64,000 bases of DNA from AV80 sp035536995 (GTDB lineage Bacteria > Verrucomicrobiota > Verrucomicrobiia > Chthoniobacterales > UBA10450): NCBI GenBank assembly GCA_035536995.1, contig DATLNB010000034.1, forward strand, positions 62,001-126,000, in the 5' to 3' direction. Numbering within the stretch: the first letter of the stretch is position 1; each line of letters begins with the position of its first letter. Below the pieces are notes generated by a model. The model was not told where the DNA came from. It searched no databases and worked only from the letters and a program-made list of their open reading frames with translations. The translations under genes and the position numbers were made by a program. Shown here in pieces: positions 16,955-25,137 of the stretch.

Positions 16955-17391
16955 TAGACCCCAATGTCCTCGTTCCAGAGGGTGGGATGTTCGGCGATGA
17001 ATTCACCCATCATCGCGATGCATTCCTCGTTCTGAAGCACCTCCACGCGGACGCCTGCCGCGCGGAGTGAGTCTTCAGCGCCCATGAATGTCGCGTTCTC
17101 CCCGATCACTACTCGGGGAATTCCGTAAAGAAGGATCGCGCCGGTACACATCGGGCAGGGCGAAAGCGTCGTGTAGATCGTGCATTGCCGATAAACCGCC
17201 GCGGTTTGGCGTCCCGCGTTTTCAAGGCAATTCATCTCGGCGTGATGAATGGCGCTGCCGCGCTGGACTCGCTGGTTATGCCCGCGCCCGATGATCTTGC
17301 CTTCGTGCACGAGCACCGAACCGATCGGGATTCCGCCTTCGCGCAGCCCGAGCTTCGCTTCTTCCATCGCAGTGTGAAGGAATTGGTCCAC
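16954..17391 (-). CDS. Cytosine deaminase, yeast FCY1-like
   Basis: A 145-residue zinc deaminase of the CDA fold. It has HAEMNCLEN (zinc His and catalytic Glu) and SPCPMCTGAILLYGIPRVV (two zinc Cys). The overall match is strikingly close to the yeast cytosine deaminase FCY1 rather than to bacterial CodA or TadA: GGIPIGSVLV, IGRGHNQRVQRGSAIHHAEM, a CTIYTTLSPC strand, VVIGENATFMG, and a C-terminus HPTLWNEDIG like the yeast WFEDIGE. The predicted reaction is cytosine to uracil plus ammonia (pyrimidine salvage); activity on other bases cannot be ruled out. GTG start at 17391. First gene of a minus-strand operon with the small protein and nucleotidyltransferase-like protein. Confidence 0.86.
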   Translation of the reverse strand: MDQFLHTAMEEAKLGLREGGIPIGSVLVHEGKIIGRGHNQRVQRGSAIHHAEMNCLENAGRQTAAVYRQCTIYTTLSPCPMCTGAILLYGIPRVVIGENATFMGAEDSLRAAGVRVEVLQNEECIAMMGEFIAEHPTLWNEDIGV

Positions 17392-17423
17392 GGAATCTTT
17401 GTAGCCGGGATCTGGACCAATGT

Positions 17424-17490
17424 AGAGGCGCTTGTGCCAAGCGCCCGTTGTTGCGACGTCGGCGCTCAGGCGCCGGGCACAAGCGCCTCT
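17424..17490. repeat. 15-bp perfect inverted repeat (AGAGGCGCTTGTGCC)
   Basis: AGAGGCGCTTGTGCC at 17424-17438 and its exact complement at 17476-17490, in the gap upstream of the cytosine deaminase. A smaller GGCGCT/AGGCGCC palindrome lies in the loop. Probably a dispersed intergenic element; it could also fold in RNA. Confidence 0.7.
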
Positions 17491-17500
17491 TTAGCTTGTT

Positions 17501-17573
17501 GTAGCGGGGATCGGTGATCCCAGCCAGCGGTCTCACGCCGCCAAGGTAAAGCCGGGATCACCGATCCCGGCTA
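17501..17573. repeat. 21-bp inverted repeat (GTAGCCGGGATCGGTGATCCC type) after prfA
   Basis: Arms at 17501-17521 and 17553-17573 are complementary over 21 positions with one mismatch. The element begins four bases past the prfA stop codon on the minus strand. A related core (GCCGGGAT...GATCCCGGC) lies at 18695-18715 on the other side of prfA, so this is a repeat family that may serve as a terminator. Confidence 0.7.
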
Positions 17574-17576
17574 CGG

Positions 17577-18656
17577 TCACGCCGAGACGGAAGATTCTTC
17601 CAGGCGCTCCTTGAGATCGGCGGCCTGGAGCGAGCCAATCATCTCTTCGAGATCGCCTTCCATGAAGCGATCGAGATTGTAAAGCGTCAGGCTGATCCGG
17701 TGATCGGTCACCCGGTTCTGCGCGTAATTGTATGTCCGGATCTTCTCTTCCCGGCCGCCGGAGCCGATCTGATTGCGCCGATGCGCTGAATATTTCTCTT
17801 CTTCCTCGCGCCGTTTGTCCTCGAGCAAACGCGCCCGCATGATCTTGAGAGCTTTCTCCTTGTTCTTTTGCTGGCTGCGTCCGTCCTGGCAACGGACGAT
17901 CCGCCCCGTCGGAATGTATAAAACCTGGACGGCGGAATCGGTCGTGTTCACGCCCTGGCCGCCGGGGCCACCTGCCCGGCAAACTTCGATCCGCAGATCT
18001 TCCGGTTTTAATTCGATATCGACTTCCTCGGCTTCGGGAAGGACCGCGACGGTCGCCGTCGAAGTGTGAATGCGGCCCTGCGCCTCTGTCGCAGGAACCC
18101 GCTGCACCCGGTGCACCCCGCTCTCGAACCGCAACTTCTTGAAAACGTTCTCGCCCGAAACTCGAAAGATCGATTCCTTTAGCCCGCCGAGTTCGGAGGG
18201 ACTCGACTCGAGGTCTTCAACCTTCAGCCCTGCTGATTCCGCATATCTATTATACATGCGGTAAAGATCCGCGGCGAAGATGGCCGCCTCGCTTCCGCCG
18301 GTGCCTGCGCGGATTTCGACAATCGCGTCACGGCTCTCGGTTTCGTCGGGAGGCAGCAGGGCAATCTGGAAATCGCGCTCGAGGTCGGCGAGCCGTTTTT
18401 CGAGCTCGGGAATTTCGTCCGCAGCCATGGCCGCCATCTCGGCGTCGCTCGAAGCCGCGAGCTCGCGGTTCTGGTCGAGCTGTTCCCGGGCTGCGTTGAG
18501 CTCTTCCCATTTCGCAAGCAACTGCTTTGTCGCCGCGTGCTCGCGCATGATGTCGCTGGCCCGTTTCCGGTTCTCAAACAGTGCGGGATCGGCGATCTCG
18601 GCTTCCAGCTCGGCGAAGCGCTCACGCTTGCGTCCAATTAAAGAATCAAAGTCCAT
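17577..18656 (-). CDS. prfA: Peptide chain release factor 1
   Basis: RF1 ends translation at UAA and UAG codons. The 359-residue protein has the normal RF1 length and layout: a helical N-terminal domain 1 (about 1-100), IRAGTGGSEAAIFA, the anticodon-tripeptide region HRVQRVPATEAQGRIHTS with the RF1-type P-A-T, and the peptidyl-hydrolysis GGQ loop in CRAGGPGGQGVNTTDSAV, whose Gln is the PrmC target. NRVTDHRISLTLYNLDRFM near the end is also typical. Start ATG 18656. It is preceded by rpmE on the same strand with a 67-base repeat-bearing gap. The rpmE-prfA neighbourhood is widely conserved in bacteria; prmC, the usual next gene, is displaced here. Confidence 0.97.
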   Translation of the reverse strand: MDFDSLIGRKRERFAELEAEIADPALFENRKRASDIMREHAATKQLLAKWEELNAAREQLDQNRELAASSDAEMAAMAADEIPELEKRLADLERDFQIALLPPDETESRDAIVEIRAGTGGSEAAIFAADLYRMYNRYAESAGLKVEDLESSPSELGGLKESIFRVSGENVFKKLRFESGVHRVQRVPATEAQGRIHTSTATVAVLPEAEEVDIELKPEDLRIEVCRAGGPGGQGVNTTDSAVQVLYIPTGRIVRCQDGRSQQKNKEKALKIMRARLLEDKRREEEEKYSAHRRNQIGSGGREEKIRTYNYAQNRVTDHRISLTLYNLDRFMEGDLEEMIGSLQAADLKERLEESSVSA

Positions 18657-18668
18657 GGGTATCCTGAA

Positions 18669-18715
18669 TCCGCGATCGATGATCGCGGAGCGGGCCGGGA
18701 TGGCCGATCCCGGCT
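18669..18715. repeat. Two adjacent palindromes between rpmE and prfA
   Basis: TCCGCGATC-GAT-GATCGCGGA at 18669-18689, then GCCGGGA...TCCCGGC at 18695-18715. The second shares its core with the inverted repeat at 17501-17573. Confidence 0.65.
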
Positions 18716-18723
18716 ACAGCCAG

Positions 18724-18951
18724 CTAACCTTTCTTCGGAGCGCGAGCAGCCTTGGTCCCGCCGTAACGGCGCGCGAATTTCTCCACACGACCCGCGGTAT
18801 CGACGAACTTTTGTTCCCCGGTGAAAAACGGATGGCACGCCGCACAGATGCCGATTTTAATGTCCCGCTTGGTCGAGCGCGTGTGATAGACAGCGCCGCA
18901 AGCGCAGGCAATATCGGTCTCGTAATACTCTGGATGAATGTCCGCTTTCAT
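18724..18951 (-). CDS. rpmE: 50S ribosomal protein L31 (zinc-binding form)
   Basis: A 75-residue bL31. It begins MKADIHPEYYETDIACACG, with the zinc-type Cys set CACG and CAACHPFFTGEQ, then FVDTAGRVEKFARRYGG and a basic tail. Having all four Cys positions, it is the zinc-containing (C+) form rather than the YtiA-type form used in zinc starvation. The start at 18951 lies 51 bases from the start of the divergent acyl-CoA-synthetase-like gene. It precedes prfA on the same strand, as in many bacteria. Confidence 0.95.
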   Translation of the reverse strand: MKADIHPEYYETDIACACGAVYHTRSTKRDIKIGICAACHPFFTGEQKFVDTAGRVEKFARRYGGTKAARAPKKG

Positions 18952-19001
18952 GGTTGGAAACGAGTCGCGAACTTAGGCGCGCTCCTCTTCTCGCGCAAGC
19001 G

Positions 19002-20351
19002 ATGAAATCCGAGTCATCCGGAGCGCAGCCGAGGGACCCCGGGGACGATCCCCTCGTCCTTGCCTGGGGAAAAACCCTGGCCCGCAGGGGAGACGAGCCC
19101 GCCATTTTCGGTCCCGAAGGCGCGGTCCAGCGGACGTTCCGCGACATAGAAGAACGGGCCCGCGAACTTGAGGCCGCCCTCGAGAATGAGGTCCACCCGA
19201 TCGATATCGGCAATGATCCCGATTGGCCTTCCCATTTGCTCGCCGCCTTGCGTCGCGGGGCCGTGGCGATTCCCCTCGAGAGCACCATCACGGCGCAGCA
19301 ACGCGAAGCCGCGCTTCGAATCTGTCAGAGTGCCCCTGCCGCCGAGCCGCGCCCGGTGTTGCTCAAGCTGACATCCGGGACGACGGCCGCGCCCCGTGCC
19401 ATTCGGTTCCGCAGCGAGCAATTGCTGGCTGATTGCAATCAGATTTGCGACACGATGCGAATCCGAGGCGACGACATTAATTTTGCCGTCATCCCCCTCT
19501 CCCACTCTTACGGTTTCAGCAATGTCGTGACGCCGCTCCTGGTCCGCGGCGTCCGGGTCGCGCTCAGCCGCGATCGAATGCCGCGCGCGGTGCTCGACGG
19601 GCTGGCAGCAAGCAGCGCCACCGTCTTCCCCGGCATGCCGGTTTTTTACCAGGCTTTTTGCGAGATGGAACAAGCGCCCGTGCTCCCCAATTTGCGGCTG
19701 TGCATCTCAGCCGGGGCGCCGTTGCCCCTGGAAATCGCGCGCAGGTTCCGAGAGAAATTCGGGCACGCCATCCATTCCTTTTATGGCTCTTCGGAATGCG
19801 GCGGGATTTGTTACGACCGCGAAGCGCGCCTCGCGGAGCCGGGATTCGTCGGCACTGCAATGGAAGGAACAACCATCGAGCTGGTCGACGCGGGCGCTGA
19901 TTCGAGCCGGATCAAAATCCGAACTGCCGCGGCCGGGGACGGCTATTTCCCTGAGCCAGACGAAGAAAAACTCGGCCGCGGTTTTTTCTCTCCCGACGAC
20001 CTACTGATGGAGAGCGAGACCGGTTTTCGAATAGTCGGCCGCGTTTCGGACGTCATCAACGTAGCCGGCAAAAAAGTGAACCCGGCGGAAGTCGAGGCCG
20101 AGCTTCTCCGCTACCCCGGGGTCCGTGCAGCGATTGTTTTCGGGCGCGCATCAGCCCGGCGCAATGAAGAGGTCGCGGCCTGCGTCGCCGCCGGCGATAC
20201 GGTCCGCGAATCCGATCTGCTCGAATTTTGCCGGCAACGCTTGAGCGGATGGCAGGTCCCGAAGCGGATCTTTTTCGTGGACGACATCCCGGTTAACGAG
20301 AGGGGCAAGGTGAACCGCCAGGAGTTGCGGGAAAGGTTCGGACACGCCTGA
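19002..20351 (+). CDS. AMP-forming acyl-CoA synthetase / ligase-like protein
   Basis: A 449-residue member of the ANL (adenylate-forming) superfamily. The P-loop LLKLTSGTTAAPRAIRF, the A5 motif FYGSSECGGICYD, the A7 region DDLLMESETGFRIVGRVSDVI, the hinge and A8 segment INVAGKKVNPAEVE, and the catalytic A10 Lys in NERGKVNRQEL are all present, so it should adenylate a carboxylic acid and probably pass it to CoA. The protein is shorter than typical fatty acyl-CoA synthetases (500-560) because the N-terminal domain is reduced, which is seen in MenE-like and some Verrucomicrobiota ligases. Substrate unknown. I choose ATG 19002 over a TTG at 18954. The gene is divergent from rpmE. Confidence 0.85.
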   Translation: MKSESSGAQPRDPGDDPLVLAWGKTLARRGDEPAIFGPEGAVQRTFRDIEERARELEAALENEVHPIDIGNDPDWPSHLLAALRRGAVAIPLESTITAQQREAALRICQSAPAAEPRPVLLKLTSGTTAAPRAIRFRSEQLLADCNQICDTMRIRGDDINFAVIPLSHSYGFSNVVTPLLVRGVRVALSRDRMPRAVLDGLAASSATVFPGMPVFYQAFCEMEQAPVLPNLRLCISAGAPLPLEIARRFREKFGHAIHSFYGSSECGGICYDREARLAEPGFVGTAMEGTTIELVDAGADSSRIKIRTAAAGDGYFPEPDEEKLGRGFFSPDDLLMESETGFRIVGRVSDVINVAGKKVNPAEVEAELLRYPGVRAAIVFGRASARRNEEVAACVAAGDTVRESDLLEFCRQRLSGWQVPKRIFFVDDIPVNERGKVNRQELRERFGHA

Positions 20352-20401
20352 TGCGCTCAGGCAGGCGGTCTCTTTCGATTCAAAGGAAAAGGAAATCGAC
20401 T

Positions 20402-20518
20402 ATGCGAACAATCTTACTTTCTCTCGTTGCGGCCCTTGTTTTAATTGGCGGCCTGACCAGCTGCTCCACCACCGTGAAAACCGACACCGGTCACGGCGTA
20501 ACGGCCGGGGTGCATTAA
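20402..20518 (+). CDS. Tiny lipoprotein (38 residues)
   Basis: ATG at 20402 opens a 38-codon frame, MRTILLSLVAALVLIGGLTS followed by C-S-T-T-V-K, with a textbook lipobox (LTSC). The mature peptide would be only about 18 residues (rich in T, V and G, ending VTAGVH). Small entericidin-like lipoproteins have this form. It is preceded by AAAGGAAAAGGAAATCGACT, a plausible ribosome site. It lies 50 bases after the ligase gene. Function unknown. Bases 20519-20722 after it show no further gene. Confidence 0.6.
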   Translation: MRTILLSLVAALVLIGGLTSCSTTVKTDTGHGVTAGVH

Positions 20519-20722
20519 GCTCCGGAGCCGAGTCCGCTGTCTTAGCGGATGGGAAGAGATTACGCGAATCGCCTGCGCTGGGGACGGCGCGGGCCGGGAT
20601 GCGCGGCTGCTGCCTCCATAAAAACTACTTTCCATTTCAGCGGAAGCAGGCATCTCTAAACGAGGCGTGGTGCGCGACCCCAGAATGGCGTGGCCCTGCG
20701 CCCCTTGAGCCCGAACGAAGCG

Positions 20723-22978
20723 ATGCCGACTGATTCCGCCAACGATACAGCCCTCGGAGGGCGTGTCCTTGTCCTCGAGCCTGATCTCGATCTCGCTGAG
20801 AAAATTCGCGAGGCGCTTGCAGAAGCTGCACCTGCCGCGGAAGTGGAAGTCGCACCGACCCTGGAACAGGCGGGCGACGTCATCCTGGAATTGCGCCCGG
20901 ATCTTTTTGTCCTCGATATCGAGGCGGTCCCGGACCTCGGACAGGAATTCCTTTACGACCTGCGGACGAGTCATCCGAACGCGCGAGCCATTGTTTTGAC
21001 CGGCGCGCATCTGGCGGCGCATCGGGAGCAGGCGGCAGGGCTCGGCGCGATCCATTTCCTGGAGAAACCATTTCCCCACAGCGATTTTGTCGCCCTCGTC
21101 GAAGCGCTCCTCTCGCCTTCGAGCCAGGCGGAGGGCGAGAAATTCCAGGGCACCCTGAGCGATCTTCATCTGGCCGATATCATCCAGCTCAAATGCATGG
21201 CGGGGTCATCCGCGGCGCTTCAGTTCATCGGCCCGGGGGGAGAAAAGGCCCGGGTGTACTTCGATGCCGGGCAGGTCCGCCATGCTACCGCTCCCGGCAA
21301 GGAAGGGGTCGCGGCCTTCAATGAAATCGTAAGCTGGAAGGGCGGACAGATCTCCGAAGTCTCGGGTGCCCCGCCCAGCCCGCGCACCATCGATCTCGAC
21401 TGGCAGATGCTCCTGATGGACGCCGTCCGTCACATGGACGAAACGCGTGACCGTCCTTCGGCTCCGGTAAAACGCCGGGCCGCGACGCGCAAAATCCTCG
21501 TCATCGACGACAGCCTGATGCTGCTCAGTTTCGTCAAAGAAATCCTCGCAGAAGCGCATTACGAAGTGAGCACCGCCGCAACCGCCGCGGAAGGATTGAG
21601 CACGGCGACAGAGACTTCGCCGGACCTGATCCTGCTCGATTACGTTCTCCCAGACATGAAAGGCGACGAAGTTTGCCAGCGCCTCTCGGAAAGCCCGGCA
21701 ACCGCAACGGTCCCGATCGTTTACATGTCGGGATTTGGCACAGACCTTCAGCCCGACCACCTCAAGAACGCGAATGTCATCGGATCATTGAACAAACCGT
21801 TCACTTCTGATCTGTTAATCAAAACGGTGGAGAATTACATGCCCAAGGACCCGAACGAACCAGCCGAGCCGGAGCACGCGCCAGTGGAAGAGGAACAAGT
21901 ATCCGCTCCGGTCGAGCAGAGCTGGGACGCGCCGGTCTGGCCGCGTGAGGAATTACCCACCGAAGGCTCCGAGCCACGCTCGATCGGCGCGGACGAACCG
22001 ATCTGGCCTGAGCCCGCCGACCAACCGGCCCCGGGCGTGAATGAGACTGCCGAGATCGCATCGGCGGCCGGAGCGACCACCGACGCGTGGTGGAGCGCAC
22101 CTGTTTCCGGTTCTACCTTTGCCGAATCGCAGCCCGCTCCTTCGCCTTCCTTTGAAACTGCCGCTCCCGCCCCTGCGGAAGAACGGCTCCCGGTGAATGG
22201 CGCGTTCTTCTCAGGCGACACGACTTTCTTCTCCCTGAACGGCGCGCTCCACACCATCGGCAAAGAAAAACTGACCGGCACGCTCCGTTCCTTTTGGAAC
22301 AATTCGACCGTAGACCTGCTCGCGCGGGACGGCGCGATCATCCTCGTCACCACCCGCGATCCGGTTCTTTATTGTCCGGAAGCGCCCATCACTCTGGTCA
22401 ACGTGGATGCCGACCAGACCGAAAAAGGCCGCGAAGAACAGCGGGAGACGGGCTGCCCGCTCTTCCTTTCGCTTGCTCGGCAGGGGTTGATATTGCACGA
22501 GCCCGCGGTGCAGCTGGTTCAGCACTATGGGCAAAAGCTTTTCGCCCAACTCTGGTCGGCTAAGAAAGTGCGGTTCGTCTTCGAGACGAGCGAGACCCTG
22601 CCCGAGTATTGCAACGATGTCCCGGGCGAAGAAGATATCGACCATTGGGCGCTGACCACGCTCCGCTGCATCCAGTTCCAGGAACTCGGCGACATCCCGG
22701 ACATCGAGTCGGGCTCGGTCCCGGCTTATACCCGCGATGGTTACGAGCGGGTTCAGAATTTGCGGCTCACCGTCGCTGAAGCGCAGTTCGCCTCCCAGTT
22801 CAACGGCGTCCGTTCCGTCGCTCAGATCGCGAAAAATCTGCGGCTCGATTTCAAGTTCGCGCGCCTGACCTTGTTCCGCTTTCTCGCCCTCGAGATTGTG
22901 GAATGCTGGCCGCCGGCCGCAGCTGCCGCGAAGCCGGAGAAGCGCGGATTCTTCCAGAAGTTCGGCTTCGGCGAATAG
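20723..22978 (+). CDS. Double-receiver regulator with DUF4388 (PATAN-like) domains
   Basis: A 751-residue cytoplasmic signalling protein from ATG 20723 (MPTDSANDTALGG). Domains in order: receiver 1 (about 13-130; LFVLDIE with the acceptor Asp, FLEKPF with the Lys); a DUF4388-type domain (about 138-235; FQGTLSDLHLADIIQLKCM...ALQF, VYFDAGQVRHA) as found in gliding-motility and PilT-linked regulators; receiver 2 (about 255-370; KILVIDDSLMLLS, LILLDYVLPDMKG, SLNKPF); an acidic, proline-rich linker (about 375-490); and a C-terminal region starting GAFFSGDTTFFSLNGALHTIG that looks like a second, divergent DUF4388 domain. No DNA-binding or enzymatic output is seen, so it probably acts through protein contacts, possibly in surface motility. 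It is followed after 21 bases by the ROK kinase. Confidence 0.82.
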   Translation: MPTDSANDTALGGRVLVLEPDLDLAEKIREALAEAAPAAEVEVAPTLEQAGDVILELRPDLFVLDIEAVPDLGQEFLYDLRTSHPNARAIVLTGAHLAAHREQAAGLGAIHFLEKPFPHSDFVALVEALLSPSSQAEGEKFQGTLSDLHLADIIQLKCMAGSSAALQFIGPGGEKARVYFDAGQVRHATAPGKEGVAAFNEIVSWKGGQISEVSGAPPSPRTIDLDWQMLLMDAVRHMDETRDRPSAPVKRRAATRKILVIDDSLMLLSFVKEILAEAHYEVSTAATAAEGLSTATETSPDLILLDYVLPDMKGDEVCQRLSESPATATVPIVYMSGFGTDLQPDHLKNANVIGSLNKPFTSDLLIKTVENYMPKDPNEPAEPEHAPVEEEQVSAPVEQSWDAPVWPREELPTEGSEPRSIGADEPIWPEPADQPAPGVNETAEIASAAGATTDAWWSAPVSGSTFAESQPAPSPSFETAAPAPAEERLPVNGAFFSGDTTFFSLNGALHTIGKEKLTGTLRSFWNNSTVDLLARDGAIILVTTRDPVLYCPEAPITLVNVDADQTEKGREEQRETGCPLFLSLARQGLILHEPAVQLVQHYGQKLFAQLWSAKKVRFVFETSETLPEYCNDVPGEEDIDHWALTTLRCIQFQELGDIPDIESGSVPAYTRDGYERVQNLRLTVAEAQFASQFNGVRSVAQIAKNLRLDFKFARLTLFRFLALEIVECWPPAAAAAKPEKRGFFQKFGFGE

Positions 22979-22999
22979 GTTCCGGCCCGCGAGGTCGCG

Positions 23000-23689
23000 A
23001 TGAAGAAAAGGAACGTCCTCGTTGTCGATATCGGCGGCACTCACGTGAAGCTGATGATCTCGCGGACAGAAACGCGGAAGTTCGATTCCGGAAAGAAGCT
23101 ATCGCCGAAAGAGCTGATCGCGCAGGTCAGGGAAAACGCGGCCGATTGGAAGTATGACGCGGTGTCGCTTGGCTTCCCTTCCGTGGTCCGGCGAGGCAAG
23201 ATCGTCAAGGAAGCGAAACATCTCGCTCCGGGCTGGGTCGGCTGGAATTTCGGGAAGTCGTTAGGCAAACCGCTGCGCGTCCTGAACGACGCTTCCCTGC
23301 AGGCGCTCGGCAGTTACCGCGGCGGCCGGATGCTTTTCCTCGGGCTGGGCACCGGTCTTGGCTCCGCGTTGCTTTGGCCTGGCCACCTGCTCCCGCTCGA
23401 GCTGGGCGATCTGCCTTATGAAGGCGGCCGAATCGAGGACGTTCTCGGCAAAAGGGGCTTCGATCGCCTCGGAAAAAGAAAATGGAAACGCGAGGTTCTC
23501 TTTTGCGTTGACCGTCTCAAGCTCGCTTTCATCGCGGACTACATCGTCCTCGGCGGTGGTTTGTCGAAAGAGTTCGACACCTTACCGGAGGGCGTCAAAC
23601 CGGGAGACAACCGAAACGTCTATTTGGGCGGCCTGCGGATCTGGGAAAAAAACCCGAAAACCGGTCGGCCCAAGTGGAACATTCTCTAG
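23000..23689 (+). CDS. ROK-family sugar kinase, polyphosphate-glucokinase-like
   Basis: A 229-residue ROK protein. The phosphate-binding motif VVDIGGTHVKLMIS opens the protein, LNDASLQALGSYRGG carries the catalytic Asp, and FLGLGTGLGSALLWPG is the second phosphate loop. The pattern SLGFPSVVRRGKIVKEA...GWVGWNF resembles polyphosphate/ATP-dependent glucokinases (PPGK) more than the larger repressor-type ROK proteins. It is shorter than PPGK (about 260). Where many family members read ELGH, this one has ELGD (PLELGDLPYEGG), so the usual His is replaced. It lacks a DNA-binding domain. Predicted reaction: glucose phosphorylation. Start ATG 23000. Confidence 0.8.
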   Translation: MKKRNVLVVDIGGTHVKLMISRTETRKFDSGKKLSPKELIAQVRENAADWKYDAVSLGFPSVVRRGKIVKEAKHLAPGWVGWNFGKSLGKPLRVLNDASLQALGSYRGGRMLFLGLGTGLGSALLWPGHLLPLELGDLPYEGGRIEDVLGKRGFDRLGKRKWKREVLFCVDRLKLAFIADYIVLGGGLSKEFDTLPEGVKPGDNRNVYLGGLRIWEKNPKTGRPKWNIL

Positions 23690-23719
23690 CGCGGGATGCC
23701 ACGCGGCTCGGGGTCGTTC

Positions 23720-23962
23720 ATGAAGTTCATGGTGATTGAGACTTTTCAGCCTGGGTGCAGGGACGCAGTCTATGAACGGTTCCGCGCCAAAGGCCGGTTG
23801 TTGCCGGAAGGGCTCCACTACATTGATAGCTGGGTGGAAAAAGACGGCGATCGTTGTTTCCAACTCATGGAGACGGACGAGCCAGAGCTGTTCGACAACT
23901 GGATAACCGAATGGCGAGATCTTGTTTCCTTTGAGATCGTTCCCGTGAACGAGAAGGAGTAG
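23720..23962 (+). CDS. DUF3303 family small protein
   Basis: An 80-residue protein starting at ATG 23720 (MKFMVIETFQPGCRDAVYER). The sequence RFRAKGRLLPEGLHYIDSWV, the CFQLMETD strand and LFDNWITEWRDLVSFEIVPV match the DUF3303 pattern, a ferredoxin-like alpha/beta fold of unknown function. It begins 30 bases after the ROK kinase stop and may be co-transcribed with it. A GTG/ATG 24 bases upstream is open but would add non-conserved residues. Confidence 0.82.
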   Translation: MKFMVIETFQPGCRDAVYERFRAKGRLLPEGLHYIDSWVEKDGDRCFQLMETDEPELFDNWITEWRDLVSFEIVPVNEKE

Positions 23963-24044
23963 GCCGAGCGCGGAAGTGCGGCTCGCTGGGGATCGGGCAC
24001 TGACAAGTTTTGACTGGGGCGCGAATCGCGTGTGGTTTACCGGC

Positions 24045-24683
24045 ATGAAACGCGGCGTTTATCGGCAGATCGGATTGTGTCTGGGACTCATCGGGCTGGC
24101 GGCGGGCTGTTCGAAGAAGAGTCCGGAAGCAGCGGCGCCTTCGCCGCAACCGAAAGCAAGCGCCCCTGCTACCGCCGCAGTCCGCAGTTCGACGATGACG
24201 CCGGCACCCCAAGATCCGGCTGCTGCGGGCTTTGCCTGCACCTTGTTGACTCCCGAAGAAGTCGCCGCCGTCCAGGGTGAAGCCCCTAAAGCGACCAAGG
24301 CCAGCGCAGGGTCAGGGCCTGGCCTGAAAGTTTCGCAATGCTACTTCGAACTGCCAACAATCGTTAACTCGATTGTTCTGACCGTGACCCGTAAGGGCGA
24401 TGGGCCGGACGCGCGCGATCCAAAAACAAGCTGGCACGAAATTTTTTACGGGGAACGAAAGCGCGACGAGGAAGAGGAAGAGCGCGAAGGAAAGTCGAAA
24501 GAGCTGGAGAAAGTTGAAGGCCTCGGTGATGAAGCGATCTGGACCGGGACCCGTGTTGGCGGCGCCCTCTACGTTTTGAAAGGCGACGCCTACATCCGGA
24601 TCAGCGTCGGTGGCGCCGGTGATAAGGCGGAGAAAACCAAGCGGTCCCGGGCGCTGGCCGAAAGCGTTCTCAGGCGGCTGTAG
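24045..24683 (+). CDS. Predicted lipoprotein of unknown function
   Basis: A 212-residue protein from ATG 24045 with a lipoprotein signal peptide (MKRGVYRQIGLCLGLIGLAA followed by GC; lipobox LAAGC at about residue 22). A Pro/Ala-rich linker (25-60) precedes a folded region with FACTLLTPEEVAAVQGE, CYFELPTIVNSIVLTV and a charged stretch of E and K (about 140-165), ending with GLGDEAIWTGTRVGGALYVL and YIRISVGG. The layout resembles DUF3558-like lipoproteins that have two Cys flanking a sensor-like fold, but I cannot name a family with confidence. It would sit on the periplasmic side of a membrane. Followed by about 650 bases of repeats with no gene. Confidence 0.75.
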   Translation: MKRGVYRQIGLCLGLIGLAAGCSKKSPEAAAPSPQPKASAPATAAVRSSTMTPAPQDPAAAGFACTLLTPEEVAAVQGEAPKATKASAGSGPGLKVSQCYFELPTIVNSIVLTVTRKGDGPDARDPKTSWHEIFYGERKRDEEEEEREGKSKELEKVEGLGDEAIWTGTRVGGALYVLKGDAYIRISVGGAGDKAEKTKRSRALAESVLRRL

Positions 24684-24732
24684 AACTGAAGTCCGGAGCG
24701 CGCTCACCCTGTGTGGCCGCTTCGACCATCCT

Positions 24733-24758
24733 CGTTCCCAAGCTCCAGCTTCGGAACG
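24733..24758. repeat. CGTTCCCAAGCT palindromic element, left copy
   Basis: CGTTCCCAAGCT-CC-AGCTTCGGAACG, a palindrome with one mismatched position in the right arm. The loop is CC, opposite in sense to the GG of the right copy, so the two copies may be inverted. Confidence 0.75.
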
Positions 24759-24969
24759 CTATTGTCCCCGTAGCTCTGCTTCGCCGCGCTCGTTTGCTCT
24801 GTGGTGGGGCGATCCGATTCAAATCGTCCTGGTCCTCCGTCACCCCTCCTGGGGTTCGGGACCCACCGGTTTGTCCATACCCGGAGCTTGCTTCGCAGCG
24901 CTCCGGGCTTTATTCCGGCGTGCCTTCGGCACTGGGCCGCGCCCAACGCAAGCACAGCGGTGCGCCAGA

Positions 24970-25014
24970 ATTAAAGCCCGGAGTGGAGCGAAGCGAAACT
25001 CCGGGGCAATTCGC
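24970..25014. repeat. 45-bp direct repeat, copy 1
   Basis: Begins ATTAAAGCCCGGAGTG and ends CGGGGCAATTCGC. It differs from copy 2 at one position (GTGGAG against GTGAAG). It contains CGGAGT...ACTCCG complementary arms. Confidence 0.8.
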
Positions 25015-25137
25015 ATAATAAGGGGATACAGCCCCGAAGGGCGGCGGAATCCTGGGTCGAAGCGGAATAAAAGGGGGTGAGATGCGGCGGCGCGAGCGAC
25101 AACCAGGCGGCCGTCCCAAGCACCGGAGATGCGAAAG

